Assembly: GCF_011927905.1 (NCBI RefSeq)
Contig: NZ_JAATJL010000001.1
Location: 3,658,001-3,722,000, forward strand
Direction: 5' to 3'
DNA from: Arthrobacter pigmenti
GTDB lineage: Bacteria; Actinomycetota; Actinomycetes; Actinomycetales; Micrococcaceae
Length of the DNA: 64,000 bases
The position numbers and the translations under genes are program-made. Shown piece after piece: positions 49,450 to 58,921 of the stretch. The first letter of the stretch is position 1. Every line of letters starts with the position of its first letter. The notes beneath the pieces are model-generated. The model was not told the DNA's origin. It saw nothing but the letters and a program-made list of their open reading frames with translations, and made no database searches.

Positions 49450-50295
49450 GTGGGACGTCAACGGGATCGAAAGCCGCCGGGGGAGTCGGAAGGCGGTCCG
49501 GCACCCGGGATCCACACCATCGATACGGGCACCTGCGAACTGGTGCCCGACCGCTTCAACCCCAACGGGTGGGTGCTGCACGTCAACGGCGTGCCAAGCT
49601 CCCACATTGACCTCACCGATCCCGCCCGGCTCGATTTCGAGTACATGCGGTGGATCAGTTCGCTCACAACCGCTCAGTGGCCGGTCACACAGCGTTTGCG
49701 TGTGCTCCACCTCGGCGGGGGCGCATGTTCGCTGGCCCGAAGCTTCGCCGCCACCTTTCCTGACGCGCGGCAGGTGGTGGTGGAACTCGACGGCAAGCTG
49801 GCCACCCTGGTGCGGGAGTGGTTCGACTTGCCGCGTGCCCCGCTCCTGCGTATTCGGGTAGGGGAGGCCCGCGCTGTGACGGAATCGCTCAGCGACAACA
49901 GCCGCGACCTCATCATCCGTGACGTCTTCGCCGGCAGCCGCACTCCGCGCCCGCTCACCACTTTCGAGTTCGTTCAGCACGCCAAGCGGGTGATGGATGC
50001 CGCGGGCGTCTACGTGGTCAACTGCGGTGACTCACCGGATCTCGCGATGGCCCGGCGGGAGGCAGCCACTATAGCCACGGCCTTCACGAACACCGTGATA
50101 ATCGCAGATCCCGCCATGCTGAAAGGAAGGCGCTACGGCAACGTGATCATCGCGGGCAGCGACGCCCCGCTGGGCGAGGAGCCCGGGTTAGCCCGCGAGC
50201 TGCTCGGCGGCGGAGTGCTCGCACATCTGTGGCACGGGGAGCAGGTCACGCGCTTCATCAGCGGCGCGCCGGTGCTCCACGATCAGTCCACCTGA
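49450..50295 (+). CDS. Spermidine-synthase-like methyltransferase-fold protein
   Basis: A 281-aa protein of the SpeE superfamily (Rossmann methyltransferase fold). The cofactor loop LHLGGGACSLARSFAATFP, the acidic VVVELDGKLATLV and the IIRDVFAGSRTP block are visible. The usual Asp/Tyr polyamine pocket is not evident, so it may be a methyltransferase-like relative rather than a real aminopropyltransferase. GTG 49450 follows 11 bp after the preceding gene. Confidence 0.75.
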   Translation: MGRQRDRKPPGESEGGPAPGIHTIDTGTCELVPDRFNPNGWVLHVNGVPSSHIDLTDPARLDFEYMRWISSLTTAQWPVTQRLRVLHLGGGACSLARSFAATFPDARQVVVELDGKLATLVREWFDLPRAPLLRIRVGEARAVTESLSDNSRDLIIRDVFAGSRTPRPLTTFEFVQHAKRVMDAAGVYVVNCGDSPDLAMARREAATIATAFTNTVIIADPAMLKGRRYGNVIIAGSDAPLGEEPGLARELLGGGVLAHLWHGEQVTRFISGAPVLHDQST

Positions 50296-50348
50296 GGTGC
50301 GGCCGCAGATCGGCCTACATAGAAACACCATGTGTCTTCCGGAGATTC

Positions 50349-50390
50349 GCCTGCGGTGCACTCGTTGCATGCATTGCCTGCACCGCAGGC
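50349..50390. terminator. Long inverted repeat between convergent genes
   Basis: A 12-bp stem GCCTGCGGTGCA (50349-50360) with its complement at 50379-50390, enclosing an 18-nt loop that contains the palindrome TGCATGCA. No T-tract, but its position between a plus-strand and a minus-strand gene suits a bidirectional terminator. Confidence 0.6.
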
Positions 50391-50464
50391 AAGCATCCAG
50401 GAGGCATGTCGGTCCCCTTCAGCCGACGCGGGACACGGCGGTTGGTTTGCGGGGAGGCCGATGG

Positions 50465-51361
50465 TCACACCCGCCCCAGCAACCGGTCCTCGAACGCGTC
50501 CGTCGCCTCACGCAACACCCCGACGACGGCGGCCACCGCCGGTTGCCGCAGTGAATCCGGACGCGCGACGAGCCAGTACCCCAGCCGCTCAGCCACCTCT
50601 TCGGGCAGGAGCCGCACGAGGTCACCGTGAAGGTTAGCCATGAAGCACGGCAGCAGCCCGATCCCCGCCCCGGCGCGCGTCGCCTCCACGTGTACGAACA
50701 CATTGGTCGAGCTGAGTGAATCCTTCATGGTCGGAAGCAGCCGCCGCGGGGCATCCAGGCTGTCCACCTGCAGCATCGAATCGATGAAGTACACCAGCGG
50801 ATGCTCCAGGACCTCCTCGATGGTGGACGGTGTCCCGTACTCGGCCAGGTAATCGCGCGACGCATACAACCCGAGCATGTACTCGCCCAGCCGGATTGCC
50901 TCGGCCCGGTGCACCTGCGGCCTGCCCACCACCACCTCGAGGTCCAGCCCGCTGCGCGTCTGCGATGCACGACGGGTCGCCGCGACAATCTCGACGCTGA
51001 GCCGGGGATGATTCCGCCGCAGCCGGGCGAAAGCCGGTGCCGCGATATAGGCGCTGAAACCGTCAGTGGCACTCATGCGTACGACGCCGGAAAGCCGCCT
51101 TGCGCCGTCGTCGTTCTTTTCGAGCGTGCTGAGGGCGCGGTCCACCTCCTCGGCCGCGGCTACCGCGCGGGCGCCGAGGTCGGTCAGCTCCCAACCGCCG
51201 CTGGCACGGACGAGGACGTGGCCGCCGAGGGAGCGCTCGAGCGCGGAGATCCTCCGCGAGACTGTGGTGTGGTTCAGGTCGAGGCTCTCCGCCGCGGACG
51301 TGAAGCGGCCGGTGCGCGCAACGGCGAGGAGAATCAGCAGATCATTGGGATGGACTGGCAT
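50465..51361 (-). CDS. LysR-family transcriptional regulator
   Basis: A 298-aa regulator. The helix-turn-helix is in residues 5-60 (TGRFTSAAESLDLNHTTVSRRISALE, cited by its ends) and the effector domain follows; an acidic KNDDGARRL insertion lies between them. The frame is open 31 codons upstream, but ATG 51361 gives the standard LysR start. It is divergent from the MHS transporter and the SDR gene, and an overlapping palindrome sits directly before its start codon, which suggests autoregulation and control of those genes. Confidence 0.9.
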   Translation of the reverse strand: MPVHPNDLLILLAVARTGRFTSAAESLDLNHTTVSRRISALERSLGGHVLVRASGGWELTDLGARAVAAAEEVDRALSTLEKNDDGARRLSGVVRMSATDGFSAYIAAPAFARLRRNHPRLSVEIVAATRRASQTRSGLDLEVVVGRPQVHRAEAIRLGEYMLGLYASRDYLAEYGTPSTIEEVLEHPLVYFIDSMLQVDSLDAPRRLLPTMKDSLSSTNVFVHVEATRAGAGIGLLPCFMANLHGDLVRLLPEEVAERLGYWLVARPDSLRQPAVAAVVGVLREATDAFEDRLLGRV

Positions 51362-51384
51362 ATCTGCATCTTTGCAGATCTGCA
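51362..51384. promoter_or_regulatory. Overlapping LysR-type operator
   Basis: ATCTGCA-tctt-TGCAGAT (51362-51379) overlaps the perfect palindrome TGCAGATCTGCA (51373-51384). It directly abuts the lysR start codon and lies about 120 bp before the transporter start. Confidence 0.6.
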
Positions 51385-51505
51385 CTGCGCATCTGGTCAT
51401 TGAAGTACACCAAACTGTGCAGGGATACTCAGTGAGGCCCAGAGAATATGACAACGGTCACAAGCCGAGATCAAAGTGTCAGAGCCGACACAGAAGGAGC
51501 AGTAC

Positions 51506-52891
51506 ATGAGCGTCAGTTCGCGTTCGTCCCAACCGGACTCCGGTGGCAGCACCAAGGAACCAACCGGCCTGAAGAAAATCGTCGCGGCATCAATGGTGGG
51601 GACCGTCGTCGAGTGGTATGAGTTCTTCCTCTACGCCACCGCAGCCACCCTGATCTTCGGCGAGTTCTTCTTCCCCGACAGCAACACGGCGCTCGACAAC
51701 ATCATCAACGCGTTCCTCACCTACGCGGTCGGCTTCATCGCGCGTCCGCTCGGCGGCATTTTCTTCGGCCAGATCGGCGACAAGCTCGGCCGCAAGCACA
51801 CGCTGCAGGTGACCATCATTCTCGTGGGCGTCGCAACGTTCCTCATGGGTTGCCTGCCCGGCTATGACCTGATCGGTTACTGGGCACCGGCGCTCCTGGT
51901 GCTGCTGCGCTTCATCCAGGGCTTCGCACTCGGCGGCGAGTGGGGTGGCGCCGTGCTTCTGGTCGCCGAACACAGCCCCAACAGCTCCCGCGGCTTCTGG
52001 TCCAGCTGGCCCCAGGCGGCCGTCCCGATCGGCAACCTGCTGGCCACGGCCGTACTGCTCACCATGTCGACCATCCTCTCGGCCGCCGACTTCCAGAGCT
52101 GGGGCTGGCGTGTGGCGTTCTGGCTCTCCGCCGTCGTCGTCATCATCGGCTACTACATCCGCACCCACGTGACCGAAGCGCCCATCTTCGTGGAAGCGCG
52201 CGAACAGGTGGAGCGCGAGAAGGCCGTCAGCTACGGCGTCTTCGAGGTGGTGAAGCGGTACCCGCGCGGCATCCTCGGCGCCATGGGACTGCGGTTCGCG
52301 GAGAACATCATCTACTACATCATCGTGAGCTTCACGATCGTCTACCTGGTCCAGGTCCACCAGTACGACACCAGCCAGCTACTCCTCGCCCTGCTGATCG
52401 CCCACGTGGTGCACTTCTTTGTGATCCCGCAGGTCGGCCGCCTCTCGGACCGTTTCGGTCGCAAGCCCGTTTACCTCGCGGGTGCGGTGCTGTGCGCATC
52501 GTGGGCGTTCTTCGCCTTCCCGATGTTCGACACGCTGAACCCCGTGGTCATCATCCTCGCGGTCACCATCGGCCTGTGCTTCCACGCACTGATGTACGCG
52601 GGCCAGCCGGCGATCATGGCCGAAATGTTCCCCACCCGCATGCGCTACTCGGGCGTCTCGCTGGGCTACCAGGTTACCTCGATCTTCGCGGGGTCGCTGG
52701 CGCCGATCATCGCCGTCGCCATCCTGCAGGCAACCGGCTCCTGGTTCGGCGTTGCACTGTACGTCCTCGGAGCCTGTGTGGTGACGGCGATCGCCGTCGT
52801 AACGCTGCGTGAAACCCGCGGCGTCTCACTGCGCGATATCGACGCCGCCGACGCCGAACGCCACGGAATCCCGGCCGGCACGGGACGCTGA
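51506..52891 (+). CDS. MFS transporter, metabolite:H+ symporter (MHS) family
   Basis: A 461-aa 12-helix transporter. ATG 51506 is set by AAGGAG; the frame is open to 51476. MHS signatures: GTVVEWYEFFLYATAATLIFG at the first helix and GQIGDKLGRKHTL in loop 2-3. Members take up carboxylates such as shikimate, citrate, proline betaine or alpha-ketoglutarate. The following gene, 2 bp away, suggests 3-hydroxybutyrate or a related hydroxyacid as the substrate here. Confidence 0.9.
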   Translation: MSVSSRSSQPDSGGSTKEPTGLKKIVAASMVGTVVEWYEFFLYATAATLIFGEFFFPDSNTALDNIINAFLTYAVGFIARPLGGIFFGQIGDKLGRKHTLQVTIILVGVATFLMGCLPGYDLIGYWAPALLVLLRFIQGFALGGEWGGAVLLVAEHSPNSSRGFWSSWPQAAVPIGNLLATAVLLTMSTILSAADFQSWGWRVAFWLSAVVVIIGYYIRTHVTEAPIFVEAREQVEREKAVSYGVFEVVKRYPRGILGAMGLRFAENIIYYIIVSFTIVYLVQVHQYDTSQLLLALLIAHVVHFFVIPQVGRLSDRFGRKPVYLAGAVLCASWAFFAFPMFDTLNPVVIILAVTIGLCFHALMYAGQPAIMAEMFPTRMRYSGVSLGYQVTSIFAGSLAPIIAVAILQATGSWFGVALYVLGACVVTAIAVVTLRETRGVSLRDIDAADAERHGIPAGTGR

Positions 52892-52893
52892 GC

Positions 52894-53724
52894 ATGGCTG
52901 CAGTACAGGAGAACGACGACGACGGCGGCACGCGTCCCGGCGCGTCCGCGCCGCCGGGCGCTGGTCCCCTCGCGGGCGCTGGTCCCCTCGCGGGCCGCCG
53001 GGCGATTGTTACAGGCGGTGCGAGCGGTATCGGCGCGGCGTGTGTCCGGGAGTTGGCCGCGCAGGGGGCGTTCGTCGTCGTCGTGGATCGTGATGCGGAG
53101 GGTGCGGGCGTCCTCGCCAAGGAGGTGGACGGCGAGGTCTGGGCTGTGGACCTGCTGGAGACGGGCGAGCTTGAGGATCTGGCGCTGGAGGCCGACATCC
53201 TGGTCAACAACGCCGGCATCCAGGTTCTCAGCCCTATTGAGGAGTTCGATCCCGCTGACTTCCGGCGCATCCATACCCTCATGCTCGAGGTGCCGTTCCT
53301 GCTGATGCGGGCGGTGCTGCCGTCGATGTACCGGAAGAAGTTCGGGCGGATCATCAACGTGTCTTCAGTGCATGGTTTGCGGGCGTCCGCGTTCAAGGCG
53401 GCGTACGTGTCGGCGAAGCATGGGCTGGAGGGGCTCTCGAAGGTCGCGGCGCTGGAGGGCGGGCCGCACGGGGTGACCAGCAACTGCGTGAACCCGGGCT
53501 ATGTGCGGACGCCGCTGGTTGAGAATCAGGTTGCGGACCAGGCGCGCGTGCACGGGATCAGCGAGGGCGAGGTGCTGGAGAGGATCATGCTCACCGAGAG
53601 CGCTGTGAAGCGCCTGGTGGAGCCGTCGGAGGTCGCCTCGCTCGTGGGATGGCTGGCCTCGGAGCAGGCGGGCATGGTCACCGGTGCGTCGTACGCGATG
53701 GACGGCGGTTGGTCAGCCCGCTGA
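52894..53724 (+). CDS. Short-chain dehydrogenase, 3-hydroxybutyrate-dehydrogenase-like
   Basis: A 276-aa SDR. NAD site TGGASGIGAACV, the LVNNAGIQ motif, and the catalytic Ser...Tyr-x3-Lys as NVSSVHG and YVSAKHGLEG. NxxCVNPGYVRTPLVENQV is the hallmark of D-3-hydroxybutyrate dehydrogenases. The N-terminal ~33 residues are an unusual acidic, Gly/Pro-rich extension containing a duplicated GAGPLA unit, caused by an 18-bp tandem duplication (52956-52991). Confidence 0.88.
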   Translation: MAAVQENDDDGGTRPGASAPPGAGPLAGAGPLAGRRAIVTGGASGIGAACVRELAAQGAFVVVVDRDAEGAGVLAKEVDGEVWAVDLLETGELEDLALEADILVNNAGIQVLSPIEEFDPADFRRIHTLMLEVPFLLMRAVLPSMYRKKFGRIINVSSVHGLRASAFKAAYVSAKHGLEGLSKVAALEGGPHGVTSNCVNPGYVRTPLVENQVADQARVHGISEGEVLERIMLTESAVKRLVEPSEVASLVGWLASEQAGMVTGASYAMDGGWSAR

Positions 53725-53730
53725 ACCCCA

Positions 53731-53788
53731 TCGAGCGGCCAGAAATAGCGTGCTTCCGGGCGAAAAAGCGTTATTGCTGGCCGCTCGA
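53731..53788. terminator. Bidirectional terminator between SDR and purine permease genes
   Basis: A 12-bp stem TCGAGCGGCCAG (53731-53742) with its complement at 53777-53788. Inner AAATA/TATT pairing extends it. It lies between convergent stops. Confidence 0.7.
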
Positions 53789-53795
53789 CGCGCAG

Positions 53796-55277
53796 TCAGC
53801 CGACGCCGAGGAGTTGCTCGAGCGGCCCGATTCCGAAGAACAGCACAAACGCTCCGGCAACCGCCCACATGAGCGGATGGATCTCCTTGGCCCGGCCCTG
53901 GAACGTACGCACGAGGACGTAGGCGATGAATCCTGCCCCCAGCCCGTTCGCGATCGAGTACGTGAACGGCATGAGCGCGAAGGTCAGGAACGCCGGAATT
54001 GCGACTCCCCAGTCCTGCCAGTCAATCCGGCCCACCTGCGAAACCATCATGAAGCCGACGACGACGAGGGCAGGCGCCACAGCCTCGAACGGCACCAGGG
54101 AGATCAGCGGGGTGATGAACATGGCCAGGAGGAACAGTGTGCCCGTGACGATATTCGCGATGCCTGTGCGGGCTCCCTCACCGATACCTGCGCCGGACTC
54201 GACGTAGATCTGGTTCGAGGAGACGGACCCCGTACCGCCTGCCACCGCGCCCAGCGCATCGACAATAAGCACCCGGTTCACGCCGGGAATGTTGCCGTGT
54301 TTGTCCACGAGCTTCGCCTCATTGGCGAGGCCCACCATGGTGCCCATTGCGTCGAAGAAGATGCTGAGGAGGATGGTGAAGGTCAATAGGAGGGCGGCGG
54401 TTGCGCCGAGGCTCCCGAACGCGCCGAACACACTCACGTTTCCGATCAGGCTTAGGTCCGGCAGGCCTACCCAGGAACCCTCCGGGAGCTCGGGCACCAC
54501 CAGCGACCAGCCCTGCGGGTTGGCGCCTTCCGGTCCAACACTCGGCCCCACGTTCGCCACAGCCTCGATGAGAACGGCGAGGAGGGTGGACGCGATGACG
54601 CCGATGAGGATGCCGCCGCGCACCTTCCGCACCACCAGTGCGATCGTGAGGATCAGACCGAAGACGAACACGAGGGTGGGCCACCCGAGGAGAACTCCCT
54701 CGAAGCCGAGCCCCACCGGAACGGTGGTCTGCGCGGAGTCCGGGATCCGGCGGACGAAGCCCGCATTCACCAGCCCGATCAACGCGATGAACAGGCCGAT
54801 TCCGACGACGATCGCCGTCTTCAGGCTCTCCGGCACCGCGTTGAATACCGCCGTCCGGAAGCCGGTCAGGACGAGCACGAGCATGGTGAGGCCGGCCAGG
54901 ACCACAAGACCCATGATGTCCGGCCAGGTCAGTTCGGGATTGGTGGCAACGGTGATCGCAACGAACGCGTTGACGCCGAGTCCTGTCGCCAGCGCGAACG
55001 GATACTTGGCCCACGCGCCCATGAGGATGGTCAGGATGCCTGCGACCAGTGCGGTCACGGCGGCAACCCGCTCGAAGCCCAGCTCACCGCCCGATGAATC
55101 GGCGCCCGCAAGGATCAGCGGGTTGAGGACCACGATGTAGCTCATGGCGAAGAACGTGGCGATACCGCCACGGATCTCCCGGGAGTAGGTCGAGCCGCGG
55201 GCGGTCACTTCGAAGTAGCGGTCCATCGCGGTGCGCTGAGGTTTGGGGCGCTGGGTTTTGGTGCGCGGTGCAGGCAC
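53796..55277 (-). CDS. NCS2 / AzgA-type purine permease
   Basis: A 493-aa permease of about 12-14 helices that imports purines (adenine, guanine or hypoxanthine). AzgA-like segments: TFFAMSYIVVLNPLIL, GLGVNAFVAITV and the SGAGIGEGARTG loop. It is a single gene; a purine riboswitch was not seen upstream. The C-terminal half has the VALDFMGT-like IFFDAMGTMVGLANEA signature. ATG 55277 or ATG 55226 may be the start. Confidence 0.9.
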   Translation of the reverse strand: MPAPRTKTQRPKPQRTAMDRYFEVTARGSTYSREIRGGIATFFAMSYIVVLNPLILAGADSSGGELGFERVAAVTALVAGILTILMGAWAKYPFALATGLGVNAFVAITVATNPELTWPDIMGLVVLAGLTMLVLVLTGFRTAVFNAVPESLKTAIVVGIGLFIALIGLVNAGFVRRIPDSAQTTVPVGLGFEGVLLGWPTLVFVFGLILTIALVVRKVRGGILIGVIASTLLAVLIEAVANVGPSVGPEGANPQGWSLVVPELPEGSWVGLPDLSLIGNVSVFGAFGSLGATAALLLTFTILLSIFFDAMGTMVGLANEAKLVDKHGNIPGVNRVLIVDALGAVAGGTGSVSSNQIYVESGAGIGEGARTGIANIVTGTLFLLAMFITPLISLVPFEAVAPALVVVGFMMVSQVGRIDWQDWGVAIPAFLTFALMPFTYSIANGLGAGFIAYVLVRTFQGRAKEIHPLMWAVAGAFVLFFGIGPLEQLLGVG

Positions 55278-55369
55278 AGGCCATCCTTGCGGTGGGAGGG
55301 AGTTGCGGCAAAAGTCTATCCAACCCGCGCTTCAGGAACCTGTCAGGCGCCTCCCGTACCCTTGGAGTC

Positions 55370-56002
55370 ATGAAGTCTGCTTCCGCTGCCGTTACGGTGT
55401 TGCCCGGTATTCGTTCGATTTCGCGCGTCGCAGCGCTCCTTGCCGGTGTGCTGCTGGTTGCGTTCGCGCTGGTGTTCAGCTCGGCAACCGCGGCTTCAGC
55501 GCACGATGAGCTGGCGTCGTCGAACCCGGAACCGGGTGCCACACTGGAGACCGTCCCCGAGGCCATCGAGCTGACCTTTACCAACGTTCCGGCGACCATC
55601 GGCTCCGAGGTGCAGGTGCTGGACGAGTCCGGTGAGAACTGGGCAGAGGGAGACGTCTCGATCACAGACACCGTTGCCACGCAGGCCATCGGCGCCGGTG
55701 CTCCTGCGGGCACCTACACGGTGAACTGGCGTGTGGTTTCCTCGGACTCGCACCCCATCGAGGGCACGTTCGAGTTCACCGCTTCCGGTGGCGGGACCGC
55801 TTCGGAGACCCCCAACGCATCAGCGGGTACGGCCGGGCCCATCGAGACCGGGGAACCCGAAGCCATCGACGAGGAGCCGGCAGCGGACTCGGGCGTATCC
55901 TGGGGCGTTATCCTCATGGTCGCGGTGCTGATTGCACTCGCGGTGGTCCTTGCGCTCGGCGCACGCCGCCGGCTGAAGCAGGGAAACAACGACGCCGGCT
56001 AG
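55370..56002 (+). CDS. CopC-domain copper-binding membrane-anchored protein
   Basis: A 210-aa protein. ATG 55370 follows TTGGAG; the upstream frame is not used. Signal peptide ending ATAASA, mature N-terminus HDELASSNPEPGA with the copper-binding histidine at the first position, then the CopC beta-barrel including VNWRVVSSDSHPIEGTFEF. A Ser/Glu/Ala-rich linker and a C-terminal transmembrane helix (WGVILMVAVLIALAVVLAL) anchor it. No CopD gene is adjacent. Confidence 0.9.
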   Translation: MKSASAAVTVLPGIRSISRVAALLAGVLLVAFALVFSSATAASAHDELASSNPEPGATLETVPEAIELTFTNVPATIGSEVQVLDESGENWAEGDVSITDTVATQAIGAGAPAGTYTVNWRVVSSDSHPIEGTFEFTASGGGTASETPNASAGTAGPIETGEPEAIDEEPAADSGVSWGVILMVAVLIALAVVLALGARRRLKQGNNDAG

Positions 56003-56040
56003 GCACCGATCGCAAGAGATTTACCACTGCGGGGCACTGC

Positions 56041-58916
56041 TTAGGCGTGCCTCTCGGCCAGGATCTCGATGACGTGCCGGTAATCCTCTCCGGTTGCCCG
56101 GCTCATTCCCATCTCACACGTGCGGTTGCAGGAGGCGAAGGCGTCGGCGTCCAGCGAAGCCACCTGTCCGGCTTCGACGGCGGTGGCTGAAGCCGTCAGT
56201 TCCGGATGCAGCAGGCCGCGGTCCCCGGCGAAGCCGCAGCAGCCCCAGTCCGCCGGTACGTGCACCGTATCCGCCGCGGCCTCCGAAACGGCCACCAGGT
56301 CCTCCACGATTCCGAGGTGGACGGCCGAACACGTGGGGTGGACCGCCAGCCTGGAAATCTTGGCCGGAGCCGGTTCAAGCCTCCCCAGAATGGTGGTACG
56401 CGCGAAAGTGACGGCATCAACCACGTTGAGGTCGGCAAAGCGTCGGCGGTTCTCTGCCGTCAGGACGTCGGCCAACCCGAGGAGCCCATGAGTGCAGGAG
56501 GACGCGTCAACAACAACCGGCAGCTGCCCGCCGCGCGTGTCTTCCCAGAGGGATTCGACGACGGCGTTGCCCATCTTCCGGTATCCATCGACAAGTCCCT
56601 TCGACTGCCAGGGGGTGCCGCAGCAAAGGTTGCCCGCTCCGCTTGCGAGTTGAAGCGGCACCCCAGCCTTGGAAGCGAGTTCCATCAGTGCGGGTGCAAC
56701 CCCGGACGCGGTCGAATTCGGGGAGGCACCGAACATCCCGCCGATGCAGGATGCGAAGAGCACGCCCGCGTACTCAGTGCCGGCCGGCCGGTCCCTCGAG
56801 AGCTCAGTCTGCGAACGTAACCGCACCGCCGGACCGGGCAAGTCGGCACCGGCCAACGGGACCACGTCTTCTCCGAGGATTTTCCTGCCCAGTTTCGAGA
56901 CGGCAAATGTAACGGGAGCCGGGAGAGCCGCAGCAACACCCAAGCCTGCTCGGGCCGCTGCAGCTACTCCTCCCCAATGCGAAGCCGCAAACGTGCCCGC
57001 GGTCTGCGCGGCTGAAGGTAGGCGTTCTGCCCGCAGTCTCTTCATCAGCGAGCCCGTGTCAATGTCCACAGGACAGGCGACCGCACACAGTCCATCAGCT
57101 GCGCAGGTGTCAATCGCCTCATAACCGTAGTCACGTTCCAACTCCGCCTTCAGGGCGGGCGGGGCAAGGGCCATCTCCCGCCGCAGGACAATGCGTTGGC
57201 GCGGCGTCGTCGTTAGATCGCGGCTGGGACAGACGGTCTCGCAGTAGCCGCACTCCACGCACCGGTCCACCTCCGCATCCACCGTTGGGGCGGACTTCAG
57301 GTGGTGCATGTGCCCGCGGGGATCGTCGTCGAGGAGGACGCCGGGATTGAGCAATCCCGTCGCGTCGAACAGTCGCTTGACTTCCCGCATAACCTCATAC
57401 AGGCCGTCCCCGAACTGGCGGCGCACATAGGGCGCCATGATGCGGCCGGTCCCGTGCTCAGCCTTCAGCGATCCGCCGTTGCCCAGCACGAGGTCAACGA
57501 GATCTTCAGTGAAACGCTCGTAGCGGTCCAGCTCGCCGTCGTCGTCCAGCCTGGGTGTGATCATGAAATGCAGGTTGGCGTCCTTGGCATGGCCGAAGAC
57601 CACTGCTTCGGTGTACCCATACCGTCCAAAGAGGCTGATGAGTGATCTCACCGTCTCCGTTAGCTTTGGCATTGGGACCACAATGTCCTCGAGCAACGCG
57701 GTGGTGCCCGATGCGCGGGCTCCGGCAACAGCGGTGTAGAGCCCTTTGCGGATGGTCCATAAGCCCGCCGCCGCGCCGGATCCGTCGTCAGTTCAACGGG
57801 AGCGGAGAGCGACAGCGATGAGAGCAGTTTCTCCGCGGCGCTGATCCGTTCGGTGGTCTCCTCCGGGGAGGCGCCCTGGTACTCGATGAGCAGAGCCGTA
57901 TGTTCGCCAATCAGCAGGTTCCGTAGCGACGCTTCCGCTTGGGGGAGTTGCTGCGCCACCTTCAAGGCTGCGGCGTCGAGCAACTCGACGGTCCGCGCAC
58001 CGGAGTTGATCAGCGCGGGCAGTGCGTCGGTTGCGTCGGCGATGCGTGGGAAGACAGCCAATCCGGTTGCGGCGAAGGGCTGGACATCGACGGTCCGCAG
58101 AACCACGTCGGAAACGAAACCCAGGGTCCCCTCGCTGCCAACGATCAAGTGCGTGAGGATATCCACGGGTGAATCAAAATCGGTGAAGGCATTGATCGAA
58201 TACCCCATGGTGTTCTTCATGGAGAACTGACGGGCGATCTCCGCGCGGAAATCCGGGCTGTCCTGAATCTTCCGACGCAGGTTCACCAGTCCTTCGACCA
58301 GAGACGGTTCCTTCTGCGAGAGAACCTCCAGGGCATCCGCGGCGCCGGTGTCAATCACTGTCCCGGAGGCGAGTACCAGTGTCATGGACTCGATGGTCTG
58401 GTAGGAGGTATTACCGGTGCCGCACGCCATTCCACTGGAGTTGTTCGCGATTACCCCGCCCATCGTGCACGCAATCTCGCTCGCGGGATCGGGGCCGAGT
58501 GCGCGCCCGTGCGGCGCAAGGCGCGCGTTGATCTGGCGGATGGTGGCGCCCGATCCCGCGCGGACCCGGCTTCCGCCGTCGAGCACTTCAACCCGCCTGA
58601 AATGGCGGCGCACGTCAACCAGCAGGCCAGCTCCCACGGCCTGGCCGGACAGGCTTGTGCCACCGCTCCTCAGTGTGACCGGGATCCCGGCGCGGCCCGC
58701 CACTGTGAACACCGAAGCGACGTCATTCGCTGTCCTGGGGGTCACCACCGCCTGCGGAACCAAGAGGTAGTGCGAGGCATCGTGGGCCACGGCAAGCCGG
58801 TCGATGCTGCGCAACTGGACGCTGTCCTCACCGCACGCGGCGCGGAGTTGCGCGGCAACCCCGCCGTCGAGACCGGGGAGAGCTCCGGCGTCGGGCGTTG
58901 ATTTCAGGATGCCCAC
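56041..58916 (-). pseudogene. FAD/Fe-S D-lactate-dehydrogenase-like protein, frameshifted
   Basis: Two adjacent frames (57660-58916 and 56041-57696) are halves of one ~960-aa oxidoreductase. The N-terminal half is an FAD_binding_4 domain (TPRTANDVASVF, SGGTSLSGQA, GGVIANNSSG). The second half has the FAD-oxidase C domain, two 4Fe-4S clusters (CVECGYCETVCP and CAADGLCAVACP) and CCG heterodisulfide motifs (NLCCGTPWQ, GCCGFAGD). The correct frame resumes with WTIRKGLYTAVAG if one base is added near 57759, so a one-base deletion splits the gene. It follows murQ by 5 bp, and MurQ releases D-lactate, so D-lactate is the likely substrate. Confidence 0.8.
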
Positions 58917-58921
58917 ACCGA

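Noticed and set aside
55278..55369. Purine riboswitch before the purine permease
   Set aside because: The 92-bp divergent gap shows no conserved purine-riboswitch core or paired arms.
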